Source of the DNA: Mikania micrantha
Taxonomy: Eukaryota; Streptophyta; Magnoliopsida; Asterales; Asteraceae
DNA length: 64,000 nt
Assembly (NCBI GenBank): GCA_009363875.1
Contig: CM018697.1
Coordinates: 46,889,484 to 46,953,483 of the forward strand
Direction: 5' to 3'
Both the position numbers and the translations under genes were made by a program. Each line of letters starts with the position of its first letter. Position 1 is the first letter of the stretch. The notes under the pieces were generated by a model. The model searched no databases. It worked only from the letters and a program-made list of their open reading frames with translations, and was not told the DNA's origin. Below are positions 46,208 to 59,039 of this stretch, piece by piece.

Positions 46208-49200
46208 TCAAGTCCAATCACTAGAATATCGAAGTCCTAAGGAACAAGTATGACTATCATGCTTTGTCCTTTCAAGGAGCTTCGTGAATGGATCCGCAAT
46301 GTTTTGATCGGTGTGAACTTTGCGAATACATATCTTTCCCTTTTCAACTTCATCCCTTATGTAGTTGAACCTCCGTTCTATGTGCCGAGTCTTTTGATGA
46401 GCACGAGGTTCCTTGATTTGAGCAATGGCCCCCTCGTTATCACAAAAGATCTCTAGGGGGTCTTGAATGGTAGCAACAACCCCTAGATCGGCAATGAACT
46501 TCCTTAGCCATGCAGCCTCTTGAGCTGCCAATGAAGCGGCGATGTATTCTGATTCTGTTGTAGATAGTGCCACTACATCTTGCTTTGAGCTCTTCCAAGA
46601 GACCGCTCCTCCATTCATAATGAAGACATATCCCGACTGTGATCGTGAATCATCTCGATCAGTTTGGAAACTCGCATCCGTGTAACCCTTTACAACGAGT
46701 TCCTCCTCACCAGATCCATATATTAAGAACATATCCTTAGTGTTTCTAAGGTATTTCAAAATACTTTTAACAGCCATCCAATGACTATTTCCAGGATTCT
46801 GTTGATATCTACTTGTCATGCTTAGAGCACATGACACGTCCGGCCTTGTACATATCATTGCATACATGATGGATCCTATAGCAGATGCATATGGGACTCC
46901 ATTCATTCTTTCTTGCTCAACCTTTGAACTAGGGCATTGAGACGTGCTCAATATAGTCCCCTTTTGAATAGGTACTAAACCTTTTTTAGAATTTTCCATC
47001 TTGAACCTTTTCAAGACTTTGTCAATGTATGCACTTTGGTTTAAACCTATTAACCGCCTTGATCTATCCCTATAGATCTTTATTCCCAAGATATAGGCGG
47101 CTTCACCAAGATCCTTAATGGAAAAACAGCTTCCAAGCCAGGTTTTTACACCTTCCAAGGTTGGAATGTCATTTCCAAATAGTAGAATGTCATCGACATA
47201 TAATACAAGGAAAGTAATGATGCTCCCACTAGCCTTTTTATATACACAAGCTTCGTCAGCGTTTTTGATGAAGCCAAATTTCTTTACTTCATCATCAAAA
47301 CGATGATTCCAACTTCTCGATGCTTGTTTCAATCCATAGATTGACTTTTTTAACTTACATACCTTATTAGGATGTTTTGGATCGACAAAACCTTCAGGCG
47401 GTTCCATATGGACATCTTCCTCAAGATATCCATTAAGGAAAGCAGTTTTGACATCCATTTGCCAATTCTCATAGTCATAATATGCAGCTATGGCAAACAA
47501 TATCCTAATAGACTTTAGCATCGCAACAGGTGAGAAGGTTTCATCATAATCAACGCCTTGAGTTTGAGTGTAACCTTTTGCTACAAGTCTAGCTTTATAA
47601 GTATCCAAGTTTCCATGCATATCGGTTTTCTTCTTGAAAACCCACTTACTTCCAACTACCTTGGACTTAATAGGTGGTGTAACCAATTCCCAAACTTGGT
47701 TATCATACATGGATTGCATCTCAATGTTCATGGCTTCTTGCCATTTGTCAAAATCAGGTTTTGACATTGCATCACGGTATGTGGTTGGTTCTTCGGAATC
47801 CACCACATAGCATCCATCCATGAAAAATCCATATCTCTCAGGAGGAACACTAATTCTACCAGATCTGCGAATGTTTTGTGTATCTTGATCATCCACATGA
47901 TCATTCTCAACATCCTCATGTTGATTGCTAGTATCAACCAAATGTGTATCGTCTTGTGAATCTTGAACCTCTTCAAGTTCCACTGTTCTTCCACTAGTTC
48001 CTTCCGAAAGGAACTTAGTTTCCAAGAACTCTGCCTTTCGAGCAATAAACACTTTCTGCTCTGTTGGATCATAGAAATAATATCCCATACAATCTCTAGG
48101 ATATCCAACAAAGATACACTTAGTGGATCGGGTTTGCAGTTTGTTTTGAGTGTATTGCTTAGGATAAGCCTCACAACCCCAAATTTTTAAATATTACAAT
48201 GATGGAACCTTTCCATGCCATATTTCGAAAGGTGTCCTTTCCACTTTCTTGGTTGGGGCCATATTTAAAATACGGGCCGCGGAGAGCAAAGCGAAACCCC
48301 AAAATGATAGAGGTAGTGTACTTCTAGCCATCATAGATCGAACCATATCCAATAGAGTCCTATTCCTCCTCTCAGACACACCATTATGTTGTGGTGTTCC
48401 AGGTGGAGTAAGTTGTGAGACAATCCCACAACTTCTAAGATACTCTTGAAATTCACTACTTAGGTATTCACCTCCTCTATCGGTACGAAGAATCTTGACC
48501 GTTTTGTTGAGTTGATTTTCTACTTCATTTTTGAAGATTTTGAACATTTCAAAAGATTCATGTTTGTGCCTTAATAAGTACACATACCCATAACGACTAT
48601 AGTCGTCGGTAAAGGTAATGAAGTATCTTTCACCATTCCTAGTCATTGGTTTAAAAGGTCCACATACATCTGAATGTATGATCCCTAATAAATCTTTTGC
48701 CCTTTCATTAGTCCCACTAAAAGGGGCCTTTGTCATTTTACCTTGTAAACAAGACTCGCATACATCAAATGAATCATTTTCATTAGTTTTCAAAAGACCA
48801 TTCTTTTGAAGTTTTTGCATGCGATTTTTGTTTATGTGTCCAAGGCGACAATGCCAAAGATAAGAATCACTCAAATCTAATTTGAGCCTTTTGGTGGTAG
48901 CTTGGTACATTGAGCTATGATATGTTGTGTTATCATGAACCAATTCATAAATACCATTACAAGGCATAGCCTTAAAATAAAACATATGATTTAAAGAAAC
49001 ATGAATATCATTGTCAACAAACTTGAAATCATAACCATATTGTCTTAAAAGGGAAACTGAAATAATATTCCTAGTCAAACTAGGAGCATACAAAATATTT
49101 TTCAAAATAACTTCCAAACCATTTGGAAGCTTCAAAACATAGTCTCCTTGGGCTTCAACATGAACCTTTGCACCATTGCCCATGAAGAGACTTATTTCCC

Positions 49201-50223
49201 CTTTTGCATAATGTTCACTTCTTTTGAACCCCTGCAACATATTGCAAATATGAGTTCCACATCCGGTATCTAGTACCCATGTGTTAGAAGAAATAACATT
49301 TAGCTCAACTTGTATCATAAAATTTGTACCTGAGGTTTGCCCCGCATCCCTCTTAGCTTTCAACTCTTTGAGATAGACCGGCAATTGCGTTTCCAATGGC
49401 CTATCTCACCACATTCAAAACATGGGTCATCTTTAGCAACCTTTTGCTTCTTTTCTTTCGGTTTGGTTGGTTCCATTTTAGCTTTTCCCTTACCCTTCCC
49501 CTTGACGTGCCCTTTCCCTTTAGCAACACTTGCCTTGGGGTCGGGGTGGTTCCTCTTCTTACTACCTCCCTCATTGATCATAAGGACCGGTAAAACCTTT
49601 TTACCCATACCCGCCTCGGCCGTTTTGAGCATTGCATGAAGCTCACCAATGCTCTTGTCCCATCCATTCATATTATAATTCATAACAAAGGTTTCAAACC
49701 TTTTGGATACGGAGTTAAGGATCAAATCCGTAGCTAACTCATTTGAGACACGATAGTTAAGTCTCTCGAGGCGATCAATGTGGCTTTTCATCTTGAGAAC
49801 ATAAGATGAAACTGATTGGGTCTCGTCCATCCGACATGCATGAAGTGCTCGAACCGTTTCGAACCGTTCCACCCTAGATTGTTGTTGGAACATTTCCTTC
49901 AACTGGGTGATCATATCATAAGCATTGTGGTTCTCAAAGTCCTTTTGTAAATCGGAAGTCATACTTGCCAACATTAGACATGAGACTTGCACGGAGTCCT
50001 CGACGTACTTGACCCAATCGTTAAAGGCTTCCACGTCATTCTCATCGGGTTGATCGGGAATAGGATCGTCCAACACATAGGATTTCTTCTCTTGCTTGAG
50101 AACAATTCTCAAGTTTCGGTACCAATCCATGAAGTTCCCATGGTTAAGACGTTCCTTTTCGAGGATGGTTCTTAGTGATAGGTTGTGGACGTTCGGGTTT
50201 GCGTTGTTGTCGTTAGCTGCCAT
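46208..50223 (-). pseudogene. gag-pol: Copia gag-pol polyprotein, element G (two lesions)
   Basis: A frame of about 1340 codons from ATG at 50223. Gag: a UBN2-type region (LEKERLNHGNFMDWYRNLRI), then one zinc knuckle CFECGEIGHWKRNC. Right after the knuckle (near 49380) the frame shifts by one base. Protease: WVLDTGCGTHIC. Integrase: HCRLGHINKNRM...CESCLQGK finger, D,D35E core (HSDVCGPF, DRGGEY, NGVSERRNRT). One TAA lies between 48194 and 48088, where the frame otherwise continues unchanged. RT: KTAFLNG and LYVDDILL. RNase H: YTDASF and STTESEY. The lineage (Tork- or Retrofit-like) is not resolved by eye. With only one frameshift and one stop, decay is recent, matching the near-identical LTRs. 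Confidence 0.92.
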
Positions 50224-51664
50224 CTACAATTTTTCAAAGTTCAATTTTAGTATTTTTAATATCAATGTATTTTAATTACTAATACCCTTTTATGTCTCAT
50301 AGACAATTAATAATTAAAATCTAGAATCCAACGTTACATTTAAATATTGGTTAGGTGATCTTTATCCCTTTATTTAAATTAACAAGGTAGTCAACGTTTT
50401 GACAATTGTAACCTATTACAATTTCTAGTGTATGGGATCGATTTTAAACATCTTATGTTTTGTTTGGCATGTTTATCCCATCAACACCGTTTGTACGTCA
50501 TGCTTCGGTGATCCTAATGCATGATTTCCAAATCAAGTCGTCCTACTTAAACACACGTGTGATTTTACAAATACAAGTGGTTAGGTGACCTTTATCCCAC
50601 AAATACGGTAATTTCACCTCAACTTCACAAGTTTCGGCATTTATGGTTAGGTGACCTTTATCCCATAAACGAGTTACAAGTGAATCGAGTGTTGTTTAAA
50701 AGGATGGTGTTAAAACTTGTTTTGTAAAGGGTTTTTATAGTTTCTAAAATTCTAGTTTTTAGAAAAACCTTTTATACCATACTATTTGTATGCATTCAAA
50801 TGCATGGTATTTTATGAAAAACAATTTTTATGATTCCTTTTAATAAAACTCATTTTTATTAAATCATTAACCCTTAATAAACTCATTTTATTAATTCCTT
50901 TAATGATTTTTATAGAACCAATTTTTATGCTTGTTTTATTTTTAGTTGTTTAACTAGTTTATGCATTTTCAAAAAATCAAACTCATCTAAACAACCAAAT
51001 AATCAACCAAACATAAAATATAAGTGCATAACCATAGCCAACTATTTTGACCACACTTGCTTGCCATAACAAGTGTGTCAAAAGGTCATTCCTAAGGGTA
51101 AAACATGACACAATGTTGTGTTGATGAACTCCCACTTGAACTTGCATCCAAATGCTTCAAGTGACCTTTTTTGTGTTGTGATTTCTCCATCTTCTTTAGG
51201 CACCTTCTTGGTCATCCAAATCAACCCCAAAAGTACAATTACATAGAAAAATCCTAATACATTTTTCTAGAAAAATAAAGTGCAACTAATCTATTTATTA
51301 CATGCCAAATGAAACAAATAAATTACATGCCTTTATTTCAACCAAATAAAATCACAACCACAAATATTCAAACACAAGGTCATGGCTAGGTTTATGCACT
51401 AAAATACATCCAAATATGTATACAAAAACCGTGAATGGCAGCCCCTTTTGAACCCAAAATCTCGGCCAACATTAACCAAACTCAAATGGGTTTTTGTCCA
51501 AACAAACAAGCCATCTTATGGCTATAATTTTTCAAGATCATTACTATGCATATAAGAGTAATATCTTGAAAAACAAAGGGTTTGCCATAGGTGAAATTTC
51601 CAGCCCACTTTTATGGAAAAAGGACCCGAAAATTTCGATTTTTGAAGCATGTATCCATATAACC
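50224..51664 (-). other. Long leader of G with a thrice-repeated motif
   Basis: 1.44 kb between the primer site and gag. On the plus strand GGTTAGGTGACCTTTATCCC occurs at 50579-50598 and 50645-50664, and with one change at 50349-50368; a weaker relative lies near 50460-50480. The rest is AT-rich with no frame of note. The motif is close to gag, where packaging or dimerisation signals commonly lie; the function is unknown. Confidence 0.6.
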
Positions 51665-51678
51665 GGCTCTTGATGCCA
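51665..51678 (-). other. Primer-binding site of G
   Basis: On the minus strand TGGCATCAAGAGCC starts one base after the LTR and is close to the Met-tRNA primer site. Confidence 0.85.
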
Positions 51679-51679
51679 T

Positions 51680-52651
51680 TGTTGGGTTTTGTTGATTTTT
51701 ATCAAAGTCATATTAACCATTAATATGTTAAAACGCAGCGGAGTTATAATCAAAAACCATTTTGAGATTAGTTAGTTTATGCATCAAATACATTAGATTT
51801 AAAACAAAACCCATAAACAAGGATCTTTATATGGAAGAACATGCTATCAAACAATCATTCAAAACATCATATATTACCTCTTAAAACTCGTGGATTGTAA
51901 GATGAAGATGATGATGTTTATGAGCCCAATCTTCAACCTAGAAGACCTCAAGTAGCTATACCCCAAGCTCCAACAAGACACCCTTTGATTGCTAGGTTTT
52001 CAACACTATTTTAGCCCTTAGAACACACTTGTTCCAGCACAAAAAACTGCCCTCTTTCTTGCCCTTTTCTGCCAAGGATTAGAGAAGAAAAAGAAGATGC
52101 AATCTTTTTTTTTTTTGAGATCAAAATCAGATTAATGCCTTGTGTCTTTGATTGTCCATCTTATGAAGCAATCTCCAAGTGATTGGTGGGTTTAAATCAG
52201 CCATTAAGGGCCGAAATTAAAGGGGTCCAATGAGGGGCTTGCCTTTTAAATTTTCCCAACCAACTCATTTAACTTGATTTTAATTAATCCATTTAATTAA
52301 AATGTCATATGTATCAAGTATTTATTTAAAACCTTTTTAAATAAACTTGTAACATTAAACATGTAACAAGACATGGTATATCAACTTAATAATGTTATTT
52401 AACCTTTTAAATAACAATATAAAGTAATCTCTCAAAATAAATAAACCCATGTTATTTATTAATTCTCAAGTGCATCTATTTAGAAAACCATTTTCTAAAT
52501 GTATTAAGTGTTGTTATTTATTTAATTGATCAAATCAGTAAATAAATATTGCAGGTGTTTGTCTAGCTTGTTATTGGGTATGACCCGACTTGGATCATAT
52601 CACACTAGCCACATCAACTTAATATGTATCTTGGGCAGATCGAATCCTACA
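51680..52651 (-). repeat. Element G 5' LTR
   Basis: 972 bp, nearly identical to 44470-45440, ending CCTACA before the AAACC duplication. It was not examined for promoter detail beyond noting the poly-T run shared with the other copy. Confidence 0.95.
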
Positions 52652-52656
52652 AAACC
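52652..52656 (+). other. Target-site duplication of G, right
   Basis: AAACC, after which F's LTR resumes with TTCAGATATATTCG, as in F's other LTR near 61530. Confidence 0.95.
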
Positions 52657-53011
52657 TTCAGATATATTCGTAAAGATCGTCACCTATACGAATAACCCGT
52701 CAATTTAGCATTCACATAACAACATCCGTGTGTTTGGTTCTATAAAGCCTCACATATGTTTATACATAATAAATCTTAACAATTAATCCCATGATGGTTC
52801 TATGTTGCCAAATGATTATATGACTCAAGAACCATGATTCTGAACTTTGTATCTGTTAAATGTTTATGAACTTGTTGTCTGATAACACAAAATGATAATG
52901 ACAATGGACATGAATAGAAAATGCACTGAATGTATATTGTTCGTCCCTGTTTACTGTTCATGTTACTGTTTAAGATCACTGTTCCAGTACGGTTCCGGCA
53001 CTGATGTTACA
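52657..53011 (-). repeat. Element F 3' LTR, inner part
   Basis: Continuation of the LTR after copia G, ending GATGTTACA at 53011 (TGTAACATC on the minus strand). Relative to the other LTR it has about 35 extra bases near 52725-52760. Confidence 0.9.
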
Positions 53012-53019
53012 ATCTCCCC
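53012..53019 (-). other. Polypurine tract of F
   Basis: GGGGAGAT on the minus strand next to the LTR, preceded by the conserved AATTTCGGGACGAAATTTC region (53025-53045). Confidence 0.85.
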
Positions 53020-53045
53020 TTGTTAGAGAAATTTCGTCCCGAAAT

Positions 53046-56000
53046 TTAAGCATTGTTATCGGGTAACGGTTCCTCTTCAAACAGTTGGGGATACTTTGAA
53101 TTCATGTGATCTTCACGTTCCCAAGTAAACTCGGGTCCGCGCCTTGAGTTCCATCGAACGTTTACAATCAGAATACGGCTTCGCCTCAGTTGTTTAACTT
53201 TGCGGTCCATAATCTCTAAAGGTTCCTCAATAAAATGCAATTGCTCATCCACTTGAATTTCTTCGATCGGGATGATAAGTGATTCATCAGCAAGGCATTT
53301 CTTTAAGTTCGAGACGTGAAACACGTCATGCACACCACTGAGCTCATCTAGTAATCTCAGTCTGTACGCCATAGGACCAATACGCTCGATAATCTCAAAC
53401 GGTCCCACGTACCTTGGTGCTAATTTGCCTTTCTTTCCAAAACGAACAACGCCTTTCCATGGGGACACCTTTAACATTACACGGTCTCCCACTTGGAATT
53501 CCAACGGCTTGCACTGTTTGTCGGCGTAGCTCTTTTGTCTGCTCCTTGTTGCCTGTAGTCTTCTTTGAATCTGAGCAATCTTGTCAGTGGTTTCCTGAAT
53601 AAGCTCTGGCCCAGTTATTCGGTCATCTCCAACTTCAGTCCAACAGATCGGTGATCGGCATTTCCGACCATAAAGAGCCTCGAAGGGTGCACATCCGATA
53701 CTGTTGTGATAACTGTTATTGTAGGAGAATTCGATCAGAGGCAAATAAGAGTCCCAATTCCCACCAAAATCAAACACACAGGTTCTTAACATGTCCTCCA
53801 GGGTTTGAATAGTACGTTCTCTTTGACCATCCGTTTGTGGATGGTATGCTGTACTCAGATTTAACTGTGTCCCTAGAGATTTCTGCAGTGATTGCCAGAA
53901 CCTGGTTGTAAATATGCTGTCTCGATCAGAAATGATAGACAATGGCACACCGTGACGTACTACTATCTCATTGATGTAAAGTCTTGCCAGTTTGTCCATC
54001 GTGAAAGTCTCACGCATCGGCAAGAAATGAGCAAATTTTGTTAAACGGTCAATGATCACCCAAATCGTATCGTGACCACTGGAAGTGCGGGGTAGCTTGG
54101 TAATGAAATCCATAGCTATTAGTTCCCATTTCCAGAGCGGAATCTCACGCTGTTCCAGTAGACCAGACGGTCTCTAGTATTCCGCCTTTACCTTTGCAGA
54201 CATTAGACATCGACCGACATACTCGGCTATGTCTTTCTTCATTCCAGGCCACCAATAAAATCCATGCAAGTCTTGGTACATTTTATCAGCACCAGGATGA
54301 ACAGAGTATTTAGTCTTGTGTGCTTCATCGAAGATAAGTTTTCTCAATTCATCTACTACCAGAATCCATATACGATCCTGGTAGTAGGTCATTCCATCAG
54401 GCTTAGTCTCAAGGTGTTTCTCTGCTCCACAGTCAAGTTCTTTCTTCAAGTTTCCTAGATCAACTGATTCCTGTTGTGCTTGAATGATCTTGTCTCGTAA
54501 GCTCGTCTGCACAGTCATTCCCATTGCTCTGATGCGCAAGGGTTTGACCCGTTCCTTCCGGCTCAAGGCATTAGCTACAACGTTCGCCTTTCCCGGATGG
54601 TACTTGATCACGCAATCGTAATCATTCCGAAGTTCAACCCAACGGCGTTGTCGCATGTTGAGTTCCTTCTGATCAAAGATGTGCTGCAGACACTTGTGAT
54701 CAGTGAAAATGGTACATTTAGTGCCATATAGGTAATGTCTCCAGATCTTCATTGCGAAGATTACAGCTCCTAGTTCAAGATCATGAGTAGTGTAGTTCTT
54801 CTCATGAACTTTTAACTGTCTTGATGCATAGGCTATGACTTTGTCCCGTTGCATTAACACGCAACCAAGTCCCTGATGGGAAGCATCACAGTATACAACA
54901 AAGTCATCACAGCCTTCTGGGAGAGATAGAATTGGAGCATCACATAATTTATGTTTCAATGTCTGAAAAGCATCTTCTTGTTTCTGCTCCCAGACACACG
55001 GTTCACTTTTCTGAGTTAGTTTAGTAAGAGGCAAAGCTATCTTTGAAAAGTTTGAGATAAACCTTCTATAATAATCCGCCAATCCCAGAAAAGACCGTAT
55101 CTCCGTCGGTGTCTTCGGAGTATCCCAGTTCTTTATCGCCTCGATCTTGGCAGGGTCTACGTGTATTCCCTCACTGTTGACCACATGACCCAGAAATTGA
55201 ACTTCTCTAAGCCAAAACTCACATTTAGAGAATTTAGCATAGAGTTGTTCTTTCTTCAACAGCTCCAAGATCATTCTAAGTTGTTGTTCATGATCTGCTT
55301 TGCTCTTAGAATAAATCAGTATGTCATCAATAAAGACAATGACAAACCGATCCAGATAAGGCTTGCACACTCGGTTCATGAGATCCATGAAAACCGCTGG
55401 TGCATTTGTTAATCCGAAAGGCATCACCATGAATTCGTAATGCCCGTATCATGTTCGGAATGCTGTCTTCGGTATGTCTTCGTCCTGAACTATAAGCTGA
55501 TGATATCCAGACCACAAGTCAATCTTTGAGAAATATTGAGCTCCTTGCAGTTGGTCAAACAAATCATCAATCCTCGGTAATTGATACCGATTCTTGATGG
55601 TTAGTTTGTTCAGCTCACGGTAATCTATGCACATTCTGAACGATCCATCTTTCTTCTTCACAAACAAGACCGGAGCTCCCCATGGTGAATAGCTCGGTCT
55701 GATAAAACCTTTGTCAAGTAACTCCTGTAACTGGTTTGACAATTTCTGCATCTCTGAAGGTGTTAACCTGTAAGGAGATTTAGCAACATGAGTTGCTCCG
55801 GGAATTAAGTCAATGCGAAACTCTACCGGTCGCGCAGGAGGCAAACCGGGTAGGTCTTCAGGAAACACTTCAGGATATTCTTTCACTACTGGTAGTACAT
55901 CTTGTATCTTTTTCTTGTCTTTCTCCTTCTCCACCACATGAGCCAAGAACGCAACGCACCGCTTCTGTAGACATTTACGTGCTTTTATGCAAAAAATAAT

Positions 56001-56063
56001 TTTGACACTGCTTTTTGCTCGATCCCCTTTAACTTCCAATACTCGATCACTCGACAATGTCAA
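53046..56063 (-). pseudogene. pol: Gypsy RT-RNase H-integrase, element F (decayed)
   Basis: About 1000 codons in one frame with stops at about 55446-55448 (TGA where relatives have Arg, before YGHYEF) and 54174-54176 (TAG after AKVKAEY). RT: YRLTPSEM, IDYRELNKLTIKNRY, SKIDLWSGYHQL (Trp where relatives have Arg) and catalytic FIDDILIYS. RNase H: YCDASHQG, TDHKCLQHI. Integrase: the HHCC finger is damaged (CLMSAKVK, second Cys lost), but the core is present (MDFITKLP, SDRDSIF, ERTIQTLEDM). The tail RRGPEFTWEREDHM is chromodomain-like, as in Tekay/Del. The upstream end lacks the IGMDWL part that should link protease to RT, so a small deletion with frame change lies near 56050. Confidence 0.9.
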
Positions 56064-57654
56064 AACTACCCAACTCCATCGGTATCAAATCAATGGTGAA
56101 TGTATGACCGTTAATGGTCAATGGGCAATTCCTATAAACTGTACTAACTGTGATCTGTTTCCCGTTAGCTACTTCTATGATGTAAGGGGAATCTAACTGT
56201 TCTTTTAAAGAATCTAGTTGGCATGCAAAATCGGCAGAGATAAAACTCTGATCCGCACCAGTATCAAATAGAACAGATGCATAAAAGTCATGTAAAAGAA
56301 ACGTACAAGTGACCACATTCGGTTCCTGGCGTGCAGCTGGTGCTCCAATAACAAAAGCCCTTCCACGAGGAGCTTGAACTGCCTGTTGAGCCTTCTTTGG
56401 GCAGTTCTTTGCGAAGTGCCCTTGTTCGCCACAACTAAAGCATCCACCGTTGTTCTGGTTGGCTGGTGGAGGGAGAGCCAAAGCAGCATTGTTGACTGCT
56501 TGGTTAGGTGTCATCCGACAGTGTTGGACCCAATGGCCCTTTCGCCCACAGTCCGTGCAATGCTTGCAGGGAGTGTCAGCAGTATGATGATATTGACTCT
56601 TGGCACACAGAGGAAACGTGCCAGTGTAGGGCCTCTTGTTAGGGTTTTGTGGTGTTGTTGCTACTTGTTAAAGAGGTGTGGCAATTGTGTAGTTCTTGAT
56701 GGTCTTCTGCTTCTTCTTCTGATGGTGATGGGGTTTCTTCGAAGACTCGGCCTTGTTCTTGCCAGAGTCAGCCTTTTTCTTTAGAACTCCAGAGGCTACC
56801 ATTAGATCAGTGAGTTTCCCTGACAATCTCACCGCAGACTCGACAGTAGTAGGATTAGCTGTAACAACTAATCCCTGAATGCAGGCGGGAAGTCCACCTA
56901 CATAACGATCAATTCTTTTCTCCAAAGTTGGTACCATGTCTGGTACCAAAGCAACCAACTCAAGGTAACGAGTCGTATACCCCATGTGATCAGCCCCCTT
57001 CATCACATGGTTTGACAATTCCACCTCTAGTTTCTGCAGTTCATTCTTGGGGCAGAATTCTGTTCTCAGCAACGTCTTGAAATCTTCCCATGGCATGGCC
57101 ATAGCTTCTTCTCTTCCTCTGGCATTGATTTGACCATTCCACCTAGTCAAAGCCCGCTTGTTGAACGTTCCCGCTGAATAGCGAACTTTGTGGGGCTCTA
57201 GGCAGCTAAAGAGATCCAGAGTAGCTTCAATCTTTTCAATCCATTGGATTAATCCAACGGCTCCTTCAGACCCACTAAAACTGGGTGGCTTACATCCCAC
57301 AAATGATTTGTAGGAGAAGTGTGATAAACTACCAGTATTTCCACTGGCTTCCCCTAATGAGTTGCCAGTATTGTTGATGTCCTTGCGGAGACGGAGGAAC
57401 ATCTCCGGTATTGCCTCCTTCATTTGGTTAGTAATCTGATTACTCAGAAAAGTCATCATGGCGAGAGTGGCAGGATCCATCATCGGTGTTGTGCTTGGAC
57501 CTGTTGGTGGGTTGAGTAGAGGAGGAGGAACAAATGGAGGAGGAGGAGGTGGCGGTGGTGAATCAGATGGTGAAGGAATAGATGAATGTTGTGCCAAGTC
57601 TTGCGGTGGTGGAGGCAAAGAAGGAGTCTGTCTTCTCGGCGGCATTCTGATCAT
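56047..57654 (-). pseudogene. gag-pro: Gypsy gag and protease, element F (one stop)
   Basis: The frame starts at ATG 57654 and is open to 56047 except for TAA at 56668-56670. Gag: Pro-rich N-terminus (SLPPPPQDL), retrotransposon-gag domain (FSGSEGAVGLIQWIEKIEAT, WEDFKTLLRTEFCPKNELQK), Lys-rich linker. Two zinc knuckles: CTDCGRKGHWVQHC and CFSCGEQGHFAKNC. Protease: VLFDTGADQSFIS, PMELGSFDIV. It then runs into a stop where a deletion has removed the end of the protease region. It overlaps the start of the pol frame by a few bases because of that lesion. Confidence 0.9.
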
Positions 57655-57804
57655 AACGAATAAAGTTATCAGTTAGTGCAATGATCGAATACAGAAGACA
57701 ATATGCAAGTAAGTCTTAGGTCCTATGTACTCTACATGTAGGGTCCCTAGGTTATAGTCTAGGCCAAACCATTTAAATAAGTGACCTATATTTCTCTATA
57801 ACCA

Positions 57805-57818
57805 TGGCTCTGTTACCA
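57805..57818 (-). other. Primer-binding site of F
   Basis: TGGTAACAGAGCCA on the minus strand, three bases after the 5' LTR, one mismatch from the Met-tRNA primer site. The leader that follows (57655-57804) resembles that of C and E (CATGGTTATAGAG). Confidence 0.9.
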
Positions 57819-58295
57819 ATCTGTCACACCCCGAGCTGGCGAGGTTGGATCGGAGTCCTCGTCGGGCGGAAGGTTCCCGGGGCATGATATCGTGAGTGAT
57901 AATCAAAGTGATCAGATTGTTTACATTGCACATGATATATATGAGAAATGCTAAGTAGAATAGAATTACAAAGTTAAATTACATCCGTATCGTTCATAAT
58001 TAAACAATGTAAATCTATCATAAACATCAAAAGATAACTATCTAGTAACTATACAAGATATACAAAACAATGGTATAATTATTTTCCAAAAATATGCAGG
58101 TCCAAAAATACTAAGTCTTCTATCTGTAGTCCTAGTCCAAAAGCATAGACTTCTTAATTGACCTGTTCGTCACCTGAGAAGTCATGCAAAAATAAAGTCA
58201 ACACATGGTTGGTGAGTTCATTAAGTTTTATAAAAATGAATTTGAACAACCCGAATGACAACCTTAACCTCACCATTAACCACCTATACCATCTT

Positions 58296-58365
58296 GTTCA
58301 GTATGCTTATATATAGGGCATATGTAGGGGACAAGCCCCAGCCACCGTCCCACCACATACTTAAC
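58296..58365 (-). other. Stem-loop module, F 5' LTR copy 1
   Basis: Identical arms and loop to 42192-42261 (GTTCAGTATG and CATACTTAAC around TATATATAGGGCATATGTAG). Confidence 0.7.
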
Positions 58366-58520
58366 CACATGATATATTGTTCCTGGTGATAATTAAGCAT
58401 TTCATTCTACTCCTTGGATTTCATGACACATGATTCAAAGTATTTGATCACCCTGAAAATGTAAACCTTGTTTCCCCCGAAGTGACAACCTTAGCCTCAT
58501 CAACAACCACCTATGTTAAC

Positions 58521-58594
58521 CAATCAAGTTTGCTTATATATAGGGCATATGTAGGGGACTAGCCCCAGCCACCGTCCCACCACATACCGGACTG
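58521..58594 (-). other. Stem-loop module, F 5' LTR copy 2
   Basis: Counterpart of 42418-42490. Arms CAATCAAGTTTG and CATACCGGACTG pair less well than in the 3' LTR copy; the loop hairpin has GGGGACTAGCCCC in place of GGGGACAAGCCCC. Confidence 0.55.
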
Positions 58595-59039
58595 CTTAAC
58601 ATATAGTTGTTAATGATAATTAAGAATTTCACCCTTGCCATTAACCCAAATGATTCCTCTGTTCATTGTTCTTGTAAACACAATAATCTGGAATCTATGT
58701 TGATTCCTTAAGTTCATCACAATAATGATCAACCACAGTAATTGTAGGAACAGTAATAAATGCTTAATTAAATAAATAAATAAACATTTAATAAAATTTA
58801 AGTCCTAATGATTGGGCCTTGGTCAACTCGAGTAAACTAGTCTGTCAATCAAGGTACTTAGTAGTTAGGGAATTCTGTAAATATCATCAAACATATGACC
58901 TATAATTCAAACGGTCTAGCTAGGACTTCTTGAAATGTAGGGTTTCTTGTTTCGTACTTGATTCGTTCCTTGTTTCGTATTGTTTCGTTGGCATATGTTA
59001 TCTTTGATATTTCCCAGACTTTCCCTTGAAAATGATTCG

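Larger units (their letters stand above)
44470..52651 (-). mobile_element. Element G: young Ty1/copia retrotransposon inserted in F's 3' LTR
   Basis: 8182 bp, flanked by AAACC duplications, with LTRs of 971 and 972 bp in which I noted only about three differences. It has a primer site, gag-protease-integrase-RT-RNase H order and a purine tract. The polyprotein has two lesions only. It is the youngest complete element in the window. Confidence 0.97.

Noticed and set aside
56374..56784. A 136-codon plus-strand frame inside F gag
   Set aside because: It is the antisense shadow of the zinc-knuckle coding region.
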